DNA of 64,000 nt from an uncultured Erythrobacter sp. (GTDB lineage Bacteria > Pseudomonadota > Alphaproteobacteria > Sphingomonadales > Sphingomonadaceae): the NCBI GenBank assembly GCA_947488755.1, contig CANLAD010000001.1:2923501-2987500 (forward strand), read 5' to 3'. Made by a program: the position numbers and the translations under genes. Below the pieces are notes generated by a model. It saw only the letters and a program-made list of their open reading frames with translations. It ran no database searches and was not told the origin of the DNA. Positions 8,205-16,297 of this stretch are shown here, piece after piece. The number at the start of each line of letters is the position of its first letter. Position 1 is the first letter of the stretch.

Positions 8205-8711
8205 TCAGGCGTTTGCCTTCATCTCCTCATCGATGCGCCGCCAGTCCTTGGTCACGAAATGCTCTTGGATCGCGGTGCGGGTTTCAAGCTTGCCGTCACG
8301 GATCCAGTGCCATGTGCGGCAGCGATTCTGGCCGTCGTCCGAAATCTGGATTTGTTCGTAGAGGTAGAGCGAAGGATCGCCGGTGCGCTGCCAGTAGAGC
8401 ATCATGGTGCGGTTGAATTCATCGAGCGGCACTTCTGCCGCCCAGCCCTGGATCAAATCATTGTCCCACCAGATACGCCCGTCGCGATAGGTTGCGGGGA
8501 ATTCGCGCACTTCGGTCTTGCCGTCAGCCCAGGTGTAGTGGTTGGTCTGATGATACGGGATGTCGTCGTCCCCGGTCATGCGGCAGAGCAGTCGGCTGGC
8601 ATGCTCATCGATCTGTTCGTTCTGATCGTTGAAATAGGTGTATTTGCCGTCCCACACGCCTTCATGACGGGCGAGCAGCGGCATTTTCTCGGCGAAATCG
8701 TTGAGCATCAT
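8205..8711 (-). CDS. Small calycin/DUF3598-like protein, function unknown
   Basis: A 168-residue protein rich in short beta-strand segments: HEGVWDGKYTYFNDQ, HQTNHYTWADGKTE, RIWWDNDLIQGW, RTWHWIRDGKLETRT. The pattern resembles calycin-type or DUF3598-type barrels, an assignment I hold only weakly. A clear paralogue is encoded at 14078-14539, in the divergent operon: both begin with HEG-WDG and share TW-W-RDGK followed by EW/EHF. Two copies in divergent operons under one operator suggest a binding or enzymatic role for the island's substrate. The ATG at 8711 overlaps the upstream stop (ATGA). Confidence 0.6.
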   Translation of the reverse strand: MMLNDFAEKMPLLARHEGVWDGKYTYFNDQNEQIDEHASRLLCRMTGDDDIPYHQTNHYTWADGKTEVREFPATYRDGRIWWDNDLIQGWAAEVPLDEFNRTMMLYWQRTGDPSLYLYEQIQISDDGQNRCRTWHWIRDGKLETRTAIQEHFVTKDWRRIDEEMKANA

Positions 8712-10099
8712 GATTGGTCCTTCATCGTGATCAGGGTTTCGTGCCAGCGCCGTGCGGCGTCGCCGGCGCGGATGCGGGCGAGGGCGCGGACGTTGAGCGC
8801 GTGCGGGTCAAGACGTGCGGGGTCGAGCGGTATCGCGTGGGCGGCATTGGCTTCATACCACGGTTTGAAAAATGCTTCGGCCCGCGCAATTTGCCAGGCC
8901 CGCTGGAGATATTGGCCAAAGCGGTCGGGCGTCATGTCGGGATAGAGGCGGTCGGGGTCGCCTGTCGGCGCGTCGGGCACGGCGAGCTCGGTTGCTCCGA
9001 GCTGCTCTTTTGCGTGGTGGAGGGTGAGTGCGATGTCCTCGCAATCGCCGGATTGGCCATGTCCCGGCACGTCGATGGCGACCTCGTCTGCGCCGGGTTC
9101 GGACATTTCGCGAGCCGGACCATGCAGAACCAACCGCGCGGCTCCGCGTGTGCCTTTCCAGTGGATCGGGCTGCCATTGACCACGACCCAACCCTCGTGC
9201 GCGTCTTCAGCGAGATCGGGGCACGGGATGTCGCCCGCCTGTTTTTTGAGGAAGGCGAGGCTCTCCGATTGATGCTCGGCGGGCGTTGCGACCTTTCGTG
9301 CGCTCCAAGCTGCGGGCATATCGCCCAGCCGGTCGATATGGTCCTGCAGCGGATCGCGGTCATAGGCGGTGATGAGGCAGGGCGGCCAACTTCCGTCTTT
9401 TGGGGTGGCCTCTGGCGGCGGAATATCGCGCGGCGCGCGCAGCACCGCGCCATAACCGGCCTGATACGCATTGCCCGCGTCGAGCATCTCCGACACGGCC
9501 TGTGCTACGCGCGGAATATCGGCATGGGCGACCGACAGCCGCGCCTCTTCGCGCGTGTCGAACCACGGGAAGACCCAGCTTTGTTCGAGCATCCGGTTCC
9601 ACAGCCAGGTGAGGTGCTCACCATAGGGGCTGGGATGAAATTCCGGCAGGTAGCGCTCGCCGAACAGCCGCATCTCCGCCTCGGTCCAGATGGCGTAACC
9701 GCCGATGGCGAGGCAGGAGAAGCGCTGCGGCTGGCGTTTGATCGCGGTGACAAGAATGATGCCGCCCGAATGAAAGCCGTAGGCGGCGCAGTGCTTTACT
9801 CCGAGCGCATCTAGGAATGCGCACAGGGCATCGGCGAAGTCAGCGATATCAGGTTCGCCGGGGAGTGGATCCGACTGCCCAAAGCCCGGCGTATCGGGCG
9901 CGATGCAGGTGAAGTGCGAGCCCCATTGCCGCATCAGATCGGCATATTCGGCGGAGGAACGCGGGCTTTGATGGACCATCAGCAGCACCGGCCCGCTGCC
10001 ACAGCGGCGGTAATGCACCTTGCGCCCGGAGCCGGGCAGGGTCAGCACATGCCGGGTGATAGCGGGGTTCAAACGCGCCTCGAAAAGTTGTCCGGACAA
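8708..10099 (-). CDS. Alpha/beta-hydrolase-fold protein, apparently two-part
   Basis: A 463-residue protein. The first half is an alpha/beta hydrolase: VLLMVHQSPRSSAEY, then IAPDTPGFGQSDP, then the nucleophile-elbow region YGFHSGG. There, the pattern G-x-Nu-x-G places His110 where Ser/Asp/Cys is expected, with Ser111 next to it, so the catalytic machinery may be altered. Around residues 317-355 a second hydrolase-like stretch appears (RLVLHGPA, then VAIDVPGHGQSGD), suggesting a degenerate tandem copy. It leads the leftward operon. The apparent start is a TTG at 10099 that lies within operator 2, with GAGAGG three bases upstream; a GTG at 10048 is a poorer alternative without a ribosome site. 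Confidence 0.72.
   Translation of the reverse strand: MSGQLFEARLNPAITRHVLTLPGSGRKVHYRRCGSGPVLLMVHQSPRSSAEYADLMRQWGSHFTCIAPDTPGFGQSDPLPGEPDIADFADALCAFLDALGVKHCAAYGFHSGGIILVTAIKRQPQRFSCLAIGGYAIWTEAEMRLFGERYLPEFHPSPYGEHLTWLWNRMLEQSWVFPWFDTREEARLSVAHADIPRVAQAVSEMLDAGNAYQAGYGAVLRAPRDIPPPEATPKDGSWPPCLITAYDRDPLQDHIDRLGDMPAAWSARKVATPAEHQSESLAFLKKQAGDIPCPDLAEDAHEGWVVVNGSPIHWKGTRGAARLVLHGPAREMSEPGADEVAIDVPGHGQSGDCEDIALTLHHAKEQLGATELAVPDAPTGDPDRLYPDMTPDRFGQYLQRAWQIARAEAFFKPWYEANAAHAIPLDPARLDPHALNVRALARIRAGDAARRWHETLITMKDQS
10088..10099. promoter_or_regulatory. Operator 2, TTGTCCGGACAA palindrome
   Basis: Perfect palindrome in the 69-bp gap between divergent operons (leftward from 10099, rightward from 10169). 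The flanks AGTTGTCCGGACAAAT are identical to operator 1. It overlaps the apparent TTG start codon of the leftward hydrolase gene and lies about 70 bp before the rightward ATG, so one bound regulator could block both operons. Confidence 0.78.
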
Positions 10100-10168
10100 A
10101 TTCCTCTCGACAAGCCACTACGCAAGTTTATGGTCCCCGTCAAAGCGAGATGCGAAAGGATAGGTTGC

Positions 10169-10852
10169 ATGGCGGAAATGATCGGCACCAAAATGGTTTC
10201 CGATAACCGTACGGCGCGTCAGATATTCGAGGAGGTGATGGCCAATCCGGCGCGGCGCAAGTTCGGCTTTGGCGAAAAGCTCGCGATCGTGAATGTCGAT
10301 GTGCAGCAGGCCTACACCCGCACCGATCTGTTCAAGACTGCCTATGAAACCGATCCGAAGCAGATCGAATACATCAATACTATCAGTGCCTTGGCGCGTA
10401 ATAAACAAATGCCGGTGGTGTGGAGCCGCGTGGCCTATGCCGACAACGCCGAAGACGCGGGCGTGTGGGGCACGCGCACAGATACCCCCGACAGCCTCCA
10501 GAACATCAAGTATGACAGCGATCGCCACGCTTTCGACCCGCGCTGCAAGGTGGCTGAGGGTGACCTAACGTATACCAAGCGGATGCCGAGCGCGTTCTTT
10601 GAGACCCCGCTGGCGAGCTATCTCACGTTTCACCGGGTCGATACGGTGGTTGTTACCGGCGGCTCCACCTCAGGGTGCGTTCGCGCCACCGCCGTCGATG
10701 CGTTGAGCCACGGATACCGCACCATCGTCCCGATCGAGACCTGCGCCGACAAGCACGAGAGCTATCACTTTGCCAACCTTACCGACCTGCAATTGAAGTA
10801 TGCCGATGTCGAGCCGGTGCAGACGGTGATCGACTGGCTGGAAGCGCGCTGA
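10169..10852 (+). CDS. Isochorismatase-family amidohydrolase (N-carbamoylsarcosine amidase/maleamate amidase type)
   Basis: A 227-residue cysteine hydrolase. The triad of this family is visible: Asp44 in VNVDVQQAY, Lys137 in YTKRMPSAF, and Cys170 in STSGCVRATA. Known members release ammonia from N-carbamoylsarcosine, maleamate, ureidoacrylate or nicotinamide. I chose the ATG at 10169 because AAAGGA (10155-10160) lies eight bases upstream; earlier in-frame starts would read into the operator. It opens the rightward operon under operator 2, followed after three bases by a PuuE-like gene. Ring opening of an imide by a PuuE-like protein and amide removal by this enzyme would be consecutive steps. 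Confidence 0.87.
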   Translation: MAEMIGTKMVSDNRTARQIFEEVMANPARRKFGFGEKLAIVNVDVQQAYTRTDLFKTAYETDPKQIEYINTISALARNKQMPVVWSRVAYADNAEDAGVWGTRTDTPDSLQNIKYDSDRHAFDPRCKVAEGDLTYTKRMPSAFFETPLASYLTFHRVDTVVVTGGSTSGCVRATAVDALSHGYRTIVPIETCADKHESYHFANLTDLQLKYADVEPVQTVIDWLEAR

Positions 10853-10855
10853 ACG

Positions 10856-11746
10856 ATGCGCGAGGGTGAAGCCGATCCCGGCCTTTACGACTACCTTCCG
10901 TATCGGGGGCGCAAGCGTTTCAAATGGCCGGGCGGAAAGAGTGTCGCCGTATGGGTCGCGCCCAATCTTGAATATTACGAAATTGACCCGCCTCCCCATC
11001 CCAAGCGCAAACCCTGGCCGCATCCCGCGCCAAGCGTCGTCGGCTATTCGCACCGCGACCATTCCAATCGCGTGAGCCATTGGCGCATGGCGGAGGTGAT
11101 GACCCGCCACGGCTTTCCCGGCTCCGTGAGCCTCTCGGTCGCGCTGTGCCAGCATCACCCCGGGGTCGTCGCCGACGCCAACGCGCGCGGCTGGGAGTTC
11201 TTCAGCCACGGCATCTACAACACCCGCTATTCCTACGACATGAGCGAAGCGCAGGAGCGCGCGATCATCGAGGATTCGATTCGCACCGTCGAAGATGCGA
11301 CCGGCCAGCGCATCCGCGGCTGGCTCGCGCCCGCGCTGACGCATACGCCGCGCACGCTCGACCTGATCGCGGAATACGGCCTCGACTACACCTGCGACCT
11401 GTATCACGACGATCAGGTTCAGGAGGTGAAGGTCGCGAACGGACAGCTTGCCTCGATCCCCTACAGCCTGGAGGTCAACGACCATTACGGCTTCTTCGTC
11501 TACAATATGAGCGGGCGCGAATACGCCGAGACGCTGGTGCGCCAGTTCGAGCGGCTGGCGGACGAAGGCGCGCGCGAGGACGGTCCGGGCGGCACGGTGA
11601 TGTGCATTCCGCTGCACGCCTATCTGATCGGCCAGCCGCACAGGATCGGCCCGTTCGAGGAGGCGCTGGACCATATCGCGAAAGATGGCCGCGCTTGGAT
11701 CGCGAAAGCGGGTGAGATTGTGGACGCTTGGAGGGCTGGGGCGTGA
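10856..11746 (+). CDS. PuuE-like polysaccharide-deacetylase-fold protein 1
   Basis: A 296-residue protein of the NodB-fold group that includes allantoinase PuuE and cyclic-imide hydrolases rather than true sugar deacetylases. Typical features are RFKWPGGKSVAVWVAPNLEYYE, NRVSHWRMAEVMTRHGFPGS and a SHGIYNTRYS loop in the place of PuuE's SHGxRW. No signal peptide is seen, so it is cytosolic, which argues against a cell-wall role. It follows the isochorismatase-type gene and overlaps the next PuuE-like gene by four bases (GTGA). Two related but diverged copies side by side may form a hetero-oligomer or act on two related rings. The cyclic-imide role is inference. Confidence 0.78.
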   Translation: MREGEADPGLYDYLPYRGRKRFKWPGGKSVAVWVAPNLEYYEIDPPPHPKRKPWPHPAPSVVGYSHRDHSNRVSHWRMAEVMTRHGFPGSVSLSVALCQHHPGVVADANARGWEFFSHGIYNTRYSYDMSEAQERAIIEDSIRTVEDATGQRIRGWLAPALTHTPRTLDLIAEYGLDYTCDLYHDDQVQEVKVANGQLASIPYSLEVNDHYGFFVYNMSGREYAETLVRQFERLADEGAREDGPGGTVMCIPLHAYLIGQPHRIGPFEEALDHIAKDGRAWIAKAGEIVDAWRAGA

Positions 11747-12666
11747 CACTTCCGGCCGATTACAGCCAATACCCACACCGCCGCGAAGGCTACGACCACG
11801 ACCTCTACGTATGGTCCAACATGCACGAGCGCGCGCCGGTCTCATGGCCGAAAGGATCGGTCGCGGTGTGGCTCACGGTCAGCCTCGAATGGTTTCCGAT
11901 TCAACCCGGTGGGCCGTTCAAGGCGCCGGGGCACATGGTCACGCCCTATCCCGATTACCGCCACTACACATCGCGCGATTACGGCAACCGGGTGGGCGCG
12001 TGGCGCTTCCTCGATGCGTTCGAGAAGGCGGGCGTGAAGGCAAGCTTCGCTACAAACGCCGCCATCGCCGAGCGCTATCCAGAACTGGTCGAAGCGGTGC
12101 AGGCTGGTGGGCATGAAATCATCGCACACTCGACCGACATGAACGGCACGATCGACGCGACGCTAGGCGAAGACGCGGAACGCGCGCTGATCGGTGACGC
12201 TATGACGCGGCTCAAAAAAGCCTCCGGCGCGCGGCCCGCTGGCTGGCTCTCGATTGCGCGCCAGCAGAGCTTTCACACGCTCGATATTCTGAGGGACGAG
12301 GGTCTGACCTATTGCTGCGACTGGGTGAATGACGAACTGCCCTATCGCTTCAAAACCGAGCGTTTTGGCGGCCTGATCAACCTGCCGCTCAACCACGAGC
12401 TGTCCGATCGCCAGATCATCACCGTGCAGCAGCAGAGCGCGGATAGCTGGGCGCAATCGATGCGCGATGCATTCGACTGGCTGGCGGCGGAGGCGGCGCG
12501 AGAGGGCGGCGGGCGGATGCTGCCGATCCACCTGACGCCATACATCATGGGCCTGCCCTATCGCATCGGTGCGCTCGAATGCCTGCTCGCCGATCTGGCC
12601 GGGCGGGACGAGGCGTGGTTCGCGACCGGCTCTGATATCGTCAGGATATGGGAGGCGCAGCAGTGA
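11743..12666 (+). CDS. PuuE-like polysaccharide-deacetylase-fold protein 2
   Basis: A 307-residue paralogue of the preceding gene product. It shares the SWPKGSVAVWLTVSLEWFPI opening and the NRVGAWRFLDAFEKAGVKAS segment; the loop usually reading SHG is here AHSTDMNGT. The C-terminal THLTPY-like part reads IHLTPYIMGLPYRIGALE and matches LHAYLIGQPHRIGPFE of copy 1. I chose the GTG at 11743 because GGAGG (11730-11734) lies eight bases upstream and the codon overlaps the previous stop; the TTG at 11728 is less likely. It overlaps the aldehyde dehydrogenase gene by four bases. The function is inferred to be amide or imide ring hydrolysis. Confidence 0.76.
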   Translation: MTLPADYSQYPHRREGYDHDLYVWSNMHERAPVSWPKGSVAVWLTVSLEWFPIQPGGPFKAPGHMVTPYPDYRHYTSRDYGNRVGAWRFLDAFEKAGVKASFATNAAIAERYPELVEAVQAGGHEIIAHSTDMNGTIDATLGEDAERALIGDAMTRLKKASGARPAGWLSIARQQSFHTLDILRDEGLTYCCDWVNDELPYRFKTERFGGLINLPLNHELSDRQIITVQQQSADSWAQSMRDAFDWLAAEAAREGGGRMLPIHLTPYIMGLPYRIGALECLLADLAGRDEAWFATGSDIVRIWEAQQ

Positions 12667-14078
12667 AGGCCCGCAATCCGCGCACCGGCGAGGACGACTA
12701 CGAATTCGATGCAAGCACAAGTTCGCAAGTTGCTGCCGAAGCCGCTCGCCTGCGCGCGATGCAGGGCGAATGGAAAGCGCGCGGGGCCGAAGGGCGCGCG
12801 GCGATCCTGTTGCGCTTTGCCGATGCTGTCGAATCCGCGACAGGCGAGATCGTCGCCGCGCTCAGCGTCGATACCGGGCGCAACACGGTGTCGGGAATCG
12901 AAGTGCAGGGCTTCATCGCCAATATCCGCCGCTGGGCCGCGCGTGGGCCGGAGCTGTTCGACACGCTGGAGCGTGGGCCGAAAGCCTCCGCGGTGCCCGG
13001 CGTGGAAATCACGACCGGGTATTCCGCATACCCTCTGCTGGGCGTCATCGCGCCGTGGAATTTTCCCGTCATCCTCTCACATATCGACGCGGTGCCCGCG
13101 CTGATGGCGGGAAGCGCGGCGCTGGTGAAGCCGAGCGAAGTTACGCCGCGCTTCGTCGAACCCATGCGCGCGGTGCTGGAAGGGATGCCCGAACTGCCGC
13201 TCGCCTATGTCATGGGCGGGCCTGAGGTCGGGCAAGCCTTGATCGAGCAAGCGGACTATGTCTGCTTCACCGGATCGACTGCCACCGGGCGCAAAGTGGC
13301 CGAAGCCGCCGCGCGCCGCCTGATCCCGGCCAATCTCGAACTGGGCGGCAAGGATCCGATGATCGTCACCGCCAGCGCGGACCCGGAATGGGCGGCGAAA
13401 ATCGCCCTGCGCGCCAGCGTCGTCGCCACCGGGCAGGCGTGCCAGTCGATCGAGCGGGTCTATGTCGCGCGCGAAATAGCCGAACCGTTCATGGCCGCGC
13501 TGGTCGCCGGGGCGGAGCGGATCGAATTGACCTATCCCGACCCGGCGCAAGGCCATCTTGGCCCCTTCATCCTCGCAGCCCAGGCCGAAAAGGTGCAGGC
13601 GCAGATCGACGATGCTCGCTCGAAAGGCGCGCGCGTGCTGACCGGCGGCGAGGTCGAATATTTGGGCGGCGGGCACTATCTGCGCCCCACCGTCCTTGCC
13701 GACGTCACCCCGCAGATGGATGTCATGCGCGAGGAGACGTTCGGCCCGGTGATTCCCGTCACGGTGTTCAATGATCTCGATGATGCCATTCGTCAGGCGA
13801 ACCACACGCCATACGGCCTTTCCGCCGCGGTGCTGGCCGGATCGCTGGACGAAGCGGCGGTGATCGGGACGCGGCTGGAGGCTGGCGCGATTTCTCTCCA
13901 GGACGGCGCGCTCACCAGCATGGTCGGCGATGCGACCAATACCTCGCGCGGGGCTTCGGGCCTCGGACCAAGCCGCATGGGGGACAGCGGGATGCTGCGG
14001 TTCCTGCGCGAACAGGCGCTGATCCGCCAGACCGGCCAACCGCTGCCGATCGATGCCTTTGCGGAGCGCGGCGCCTGA
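12663..14078 (+). CDS. NAD(P)-dependent aldehyde dehydrogenase
   Basis: A 471-residue aldehyde dehydrogenase. Visible elements are IAPWNFPVIL (cofactor and oxyanion region), FTGSTATGRKVAE, the catalytic glutamate in LELGGKDP, the catalytic cysteine in GQACQSIERV, and EETFGPVIPV near the C terminus. It oxidises an aldehyde to an acid; the neighbours suggest a semialdehyde intermediate. The start is the GTG at 12663 (GGAGG seven bases upstream, GTGA overlap with the PuuE-like gene), not the ATG at 12648. It ends in a TGATG overlap with the next gene, so the operon is tightly coupled. Confidence 0.9.
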   Translation: MKARNPRTGEDDYEFDASTSSQVAAEAARLRAMQGEWKARGAEGRAAILLRFADAVESATGEIVAALSVDTGRNTVSGIEVQGFIANIRRWAARGPELFDTLERGPKASAVPGVEITTGYSAYPLLGVIAPWNFPVILSHIDAVPALMAGSAALVKPSEVTPRFVEPMRAVLEGMPELPLAYVMGGPEVGQALIEQADYVCFTGSTATGRKVAEAAARRLIPANLELGGKDPMIVTASADPEWAAKIALRASVVATGQACQSIERVYVAREIAEPFMAALVAGAERIELTYPDPAQGHLGPFILAAQAEKVQAQIDDARSKGARVLTGGEVEYLGGGHYLRPTVLADVTPQMDVMREETFGPVIPVTVFNDLDDAIRQANHTPYGLSAAVLAGSLDEAAVIGTRLEAGAISLQDGALTSMVGDATNTSRGASGLGPSRMGDSGMLRFLREQALIRQTGQPLPIDAFAERGA

Positions 14079-14539
14079 TGGGCAACCGCGCCAATCTCGA
14101 AGCCGTGATGCCAGCCATGCTCGACCACGAAGGTTGGTGGGATGGCTGGTATCGCCACTTCGACAGCGACGGAACGCTTGTCGACGCGCATAAGGTGAAA
14201 ACGCATTGCGAATTTCCCGATGAGGGCGAGTGGCACTACGTCCAGCACAACTGGCTCACCTGGGACGACGGGCGCAGCGCGGTCTACGAGTTTGGCGGGC
14301 GGCTCGATGGCGACCGGATCGTGTGGGAAACGGACCGGTTCAGCGGCTATGGCTGGCAAACGGCGGAGGATACGCTGATGCTCAAGCTCGACCGGCTGGA
14401 TGAACCGGGCGCATACTATATCGAGATGATCAATGTCGCGCCCGACGGGCAAACCCGCGCGCGCACATGGCAGTGGTTCCGTGACGGCAAGCCGTGGAAG
14501 CGCACTTTGTGCGATGAATGGAGGATCGAAGGCCCGTGA
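14078..14539 (+). CDS. Small calycin/DUF3598-like protein, paralogue of 8205-8711
   Basis: A 153-residue protein of unknown function. It shares its layout with the product of 8205-8711: HEGWWDGWYRHFDSDG, HNWLTWDDGRSAVYEF, RIVWETDRFSGYGW and TWQWFRDGKPWKRT. The aromatic-rich strands suggest a beta barrel that could bind an aromatic or pyrrole-like ligand, which is speculation from composition. The ATG overlaps the aldehyde dehydrogenase stop by one base. It sits between the dehydrogenase and a DUF1330 gene in the operator-2 operon. Confidence 0.6.
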   Translation: MGNRANLEAVMPAMLDHEGWWDGWYRHFDSDGTLVDAHKVKTHCEFPDEGEWHYVQHNWLTWDDGRSAVYEFGGRLDGDRIVWETDRFSGYGWQTAEDTLMLKLDRLDEPGAYYIEMINVAPDGQTRARTWQWFRDGKPWKRTLCDEWRIEGP

Positions 14540-15036
14540 TATCCGCAATCATTGCGACGATGCTGCAAGGCGTTCCAGCTGGCGAAGCGCCGCCCCCGCC
14601 GACCTCGACCTGCGACAGCCCGGTCTACATGGTCGTCTCGGGCCGCACGCTCGATCGTGAGCGGATGATGGCCTACGGTCGTGCGATTGCGACAAGCGGG
14701 CTCTACGAACAGCTCGGCGGCTATTACGTCACCATTCCGCGCCCCGTGGAAGTGTTCGAGGGCGAGGTGCCGCCCGAACACGTCAACCTCACCGTGCGCT
14801 TCCCCTGCATCGAAAACGCGCGCGCGTTCTGGAACAGCCAAGCCTATCAGGAAGAAATCCTGCCGATCCGGCGCGATCCGACCAGCGCGGGCGATTACAC
14901 GGTGATCGTCTATGCCGAAATGCCGATGCGCGAGGACATGGTCGGGCGGGTCGGGGATAATCTCTATCGTGGCGATTTTGCCCGCGACGGCATCGAACAG
15001 GTCGATCCGCCGGTGGTCGGTGGAGACACGCCATGA
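14536..15036 (+). CDS. DUF1330 family protein with N-terminal signal-like segment
   Basis: A 166-residue protein whose C-terminal hundred residues match DUF1330: PVYMVVSGRTLDRERMMAYG, GGYYVTIPRPVEVFEG and CIENARAFWNSQAYQEEILPI. Unlike the 104-residue relative at 3178-3492, it begins with a short hydrophobic stretch (ISAIIATMLQGVPAGEA), which could be a weak signal peptide and would place it in the periplasm. The start is the GTG at 14536, overlapping the previous stop (GTGA); the ATG at 14518 would give six more residues. It overlaps the oxidoreductase gene by four bases. Confidence 0.72.
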   Translation: MISAIIATMLQGVPAGEAPPPPTSTCDSPVYMVVSGRTLDRERMMAYGRAIATSGLYEQLGGYYVTIPRPVEVFEGEVPPEHVNLTVRFPCIENARAFWNSQAYQEEILPIRRDPTSAGDYTVIVYAEMPMREDMVGRVGDNLYRGDFARDGIEQVDPPVVGGDTP

Positions 15037-16061
15037 AGTCATGGGAGATAGGGCCGCGCGGCGGTATCGAGAATCTCCGACAGGTCGAACGCGCGACGCC
15101 CGAGCCCGGACCGGGCGAGGTCGCGCTCGACGTCATCGCCGTCGGACTGAATTACCGCGACCTGATGGTCCTGCGCGGACACTACGGCTCCGACCTGCCC
15201 GAAACCCGCATTCCTTTGAGCGATGGCGTGGGCGTGGTTGCGGCATTGGGCGACGGTGTTGAGGGATTAGCGCTGGGCCAGCGCGTCATCGCCCCGCATT
15301 TTACGAATTGGCGCGAAGATGGCGGCTATGGCTATCATGTATTCGCGACCGACCTGGGCGTGACTCAGGATGGTTGGCTGGCCGAGCGGATCGTCGTCCC
15401 TGCAAGCGCGGCGATCCATGTGCCTGACGGCGTTGACGATGCAACCGCCGCTACTCTGTCCGTTGTCGGCGCGACCGTATGGCATGCCATGGTCGCATTC
15501 GGACGGGTGGCGAAGGGCGATCTCGTGCTCGCCCAAGGGACCGGCGGCGTGGCGATCTTCGCGCTGCAACTGGCCAAGGCGCTGGGTGCGGATGTCGCGA
15601 TCACCTCATCGAGCGACGAAAAGCTCGCGCGCGCCCGCGAGATGGGTGCCGATTTCACCGTGAACTACCGCGAGCGAGAGGACTGGGCCGCCGCGCTGCT
15701 CGAAGCCACCGGCGGACGCGGGGCGGATGTGGTGGTCGACACGATCGGCTTTGGCGAGTTCGGCCGGACCGTGGCCGCAACCGCTGTCGAAGGGCGCATC
15801 GGCACGATCGGCGCGCTGTCGGGCAGCCCGCAGGACAGCCCCGATTTCGACCAGGGATCGCTGATCGGCAAGAACATCACGATCAAGGGCATCGCCAGCG
15901 GCCATCGCGGTATGCTGGAAAGCGCGCTCGGCGTGGTGGCGGAGCACGGCATCGCAATCCCCATCGACCGCCGCTTCTCCTTCGACGATGCCCCCGCAGC
16001 CTACGCCCACCTCGAAAGCGGAGCGCATATGGGCAAGGTGCTGATCGAAAAGGGTGCGTGA
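15033..16061 (+). CDS. Zinc-independent medium-chain dehydrogenase/quinone oxidoreductase
   Basis: A 342-residue MDR-family NAD(P)H oxidoreductase. It has VGLNYRDLMVLRGHYG near the N terminus, the Rossmann motif LAQGTGGVAIFALQLAKALGA, and VDTIGFGEFG. The usual zinc-ligand cysteines are absent, so it belongs to the quinone reductase/enoyl reductase side of the family, reducing an activated C=C or quinone. It is the last gene of the operator-2 rightward operon. A palindromic repeat (16088-16164) follows 26 bp after the stop and may act as the 3' boundary of the transcript. Confidence 0.82.
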   Translation: MKSWEIGPRGGIENLRQVERATPEPGPGEVALDVIAVGLNYRDLMVLRGHYGSDLPETRIPLSDGVGVVAALGDGVEGLALGQRVIAPHFTNWREDGGYGYHVFATDLGVTQDGWLAERIVVPASAAIHVPDGVDDATAATLSVVGATVWHAMVAFGRVAKGDLVLAQGTGGVAIFALQLAKALGADVAITSSSDEKLARAREMGADFTVNYREREDWAAALLEATGGRGADVVVDTIGFGEFGRTVAATAVEGRIGTIGALSGSPQDSPDFDQGSLIGKNITIKGIASGHRGMLESALGVVAEHGIAIPIDRRFSFDDAPAAYAHLESGAHMGKVLIEKGA

Positions 16062-16087
16062 AGGGAAGCTGTGTGTGACCCACAGTC

Positions 16088-16164
16088 GTCATCCCCGCGC
16101 AGGCGGGAATCCAGTCTGGCGTCGGAGCCACCTCACCCTGGATCCCCGCCTGCGCGGGGATGAC
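16088..16164. repeat. Palindromic intergenic repeat, copy 1
   Basis: A 77-bp inverted repeat. The left arm (from 16088) begins GTCATCCCCGCGCAGGCGGG and the right arm is its near-perfect reverse complement, ending CTGCGCGGGGATGAC. Copies 2 (41481-41560) and 3 (51798-51874) have the same outer GTCAT...ATGAC ends and similar length. This is a REP-like element; it could form a strong RNA hairpin after the oxidoreductase operon. Confidence 0.85.
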
Positions 16165-16297
16165 GGGGGGCGAAAACTCCCGTTTGCGACTCAATTATGG
16201 ATACAAGCCCTTTCTGTGACCTCACCACACTTCGGTCATTTGACAGGGTCTCCTCCTTGTCATTTGTGTTATTGATATCCTGAGAAGGAGTAGCCAG

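Noticed and set aside
10856..12666. Cell-wall or chitin deacetylases
   Set aside because: The NodB-like fold is present, but the proteins lack signal peptides and resemble PuuE; the neighbours are amide hydrolases, not wall genes.
16088..16164. CRISPR array or transposon end
   Set aside because: The repeat occurs as three isolated palindromes far apart, with no spacer pattern, no cas genes and no transposase.
16238..16276. Full sigma70 promoter for the small VOC gene
   Set aside because: TTGACA at 16240-16245 is good, but no TATAAT-like element lies 16-18 bases downstream, so I did not list it as a separate feature.
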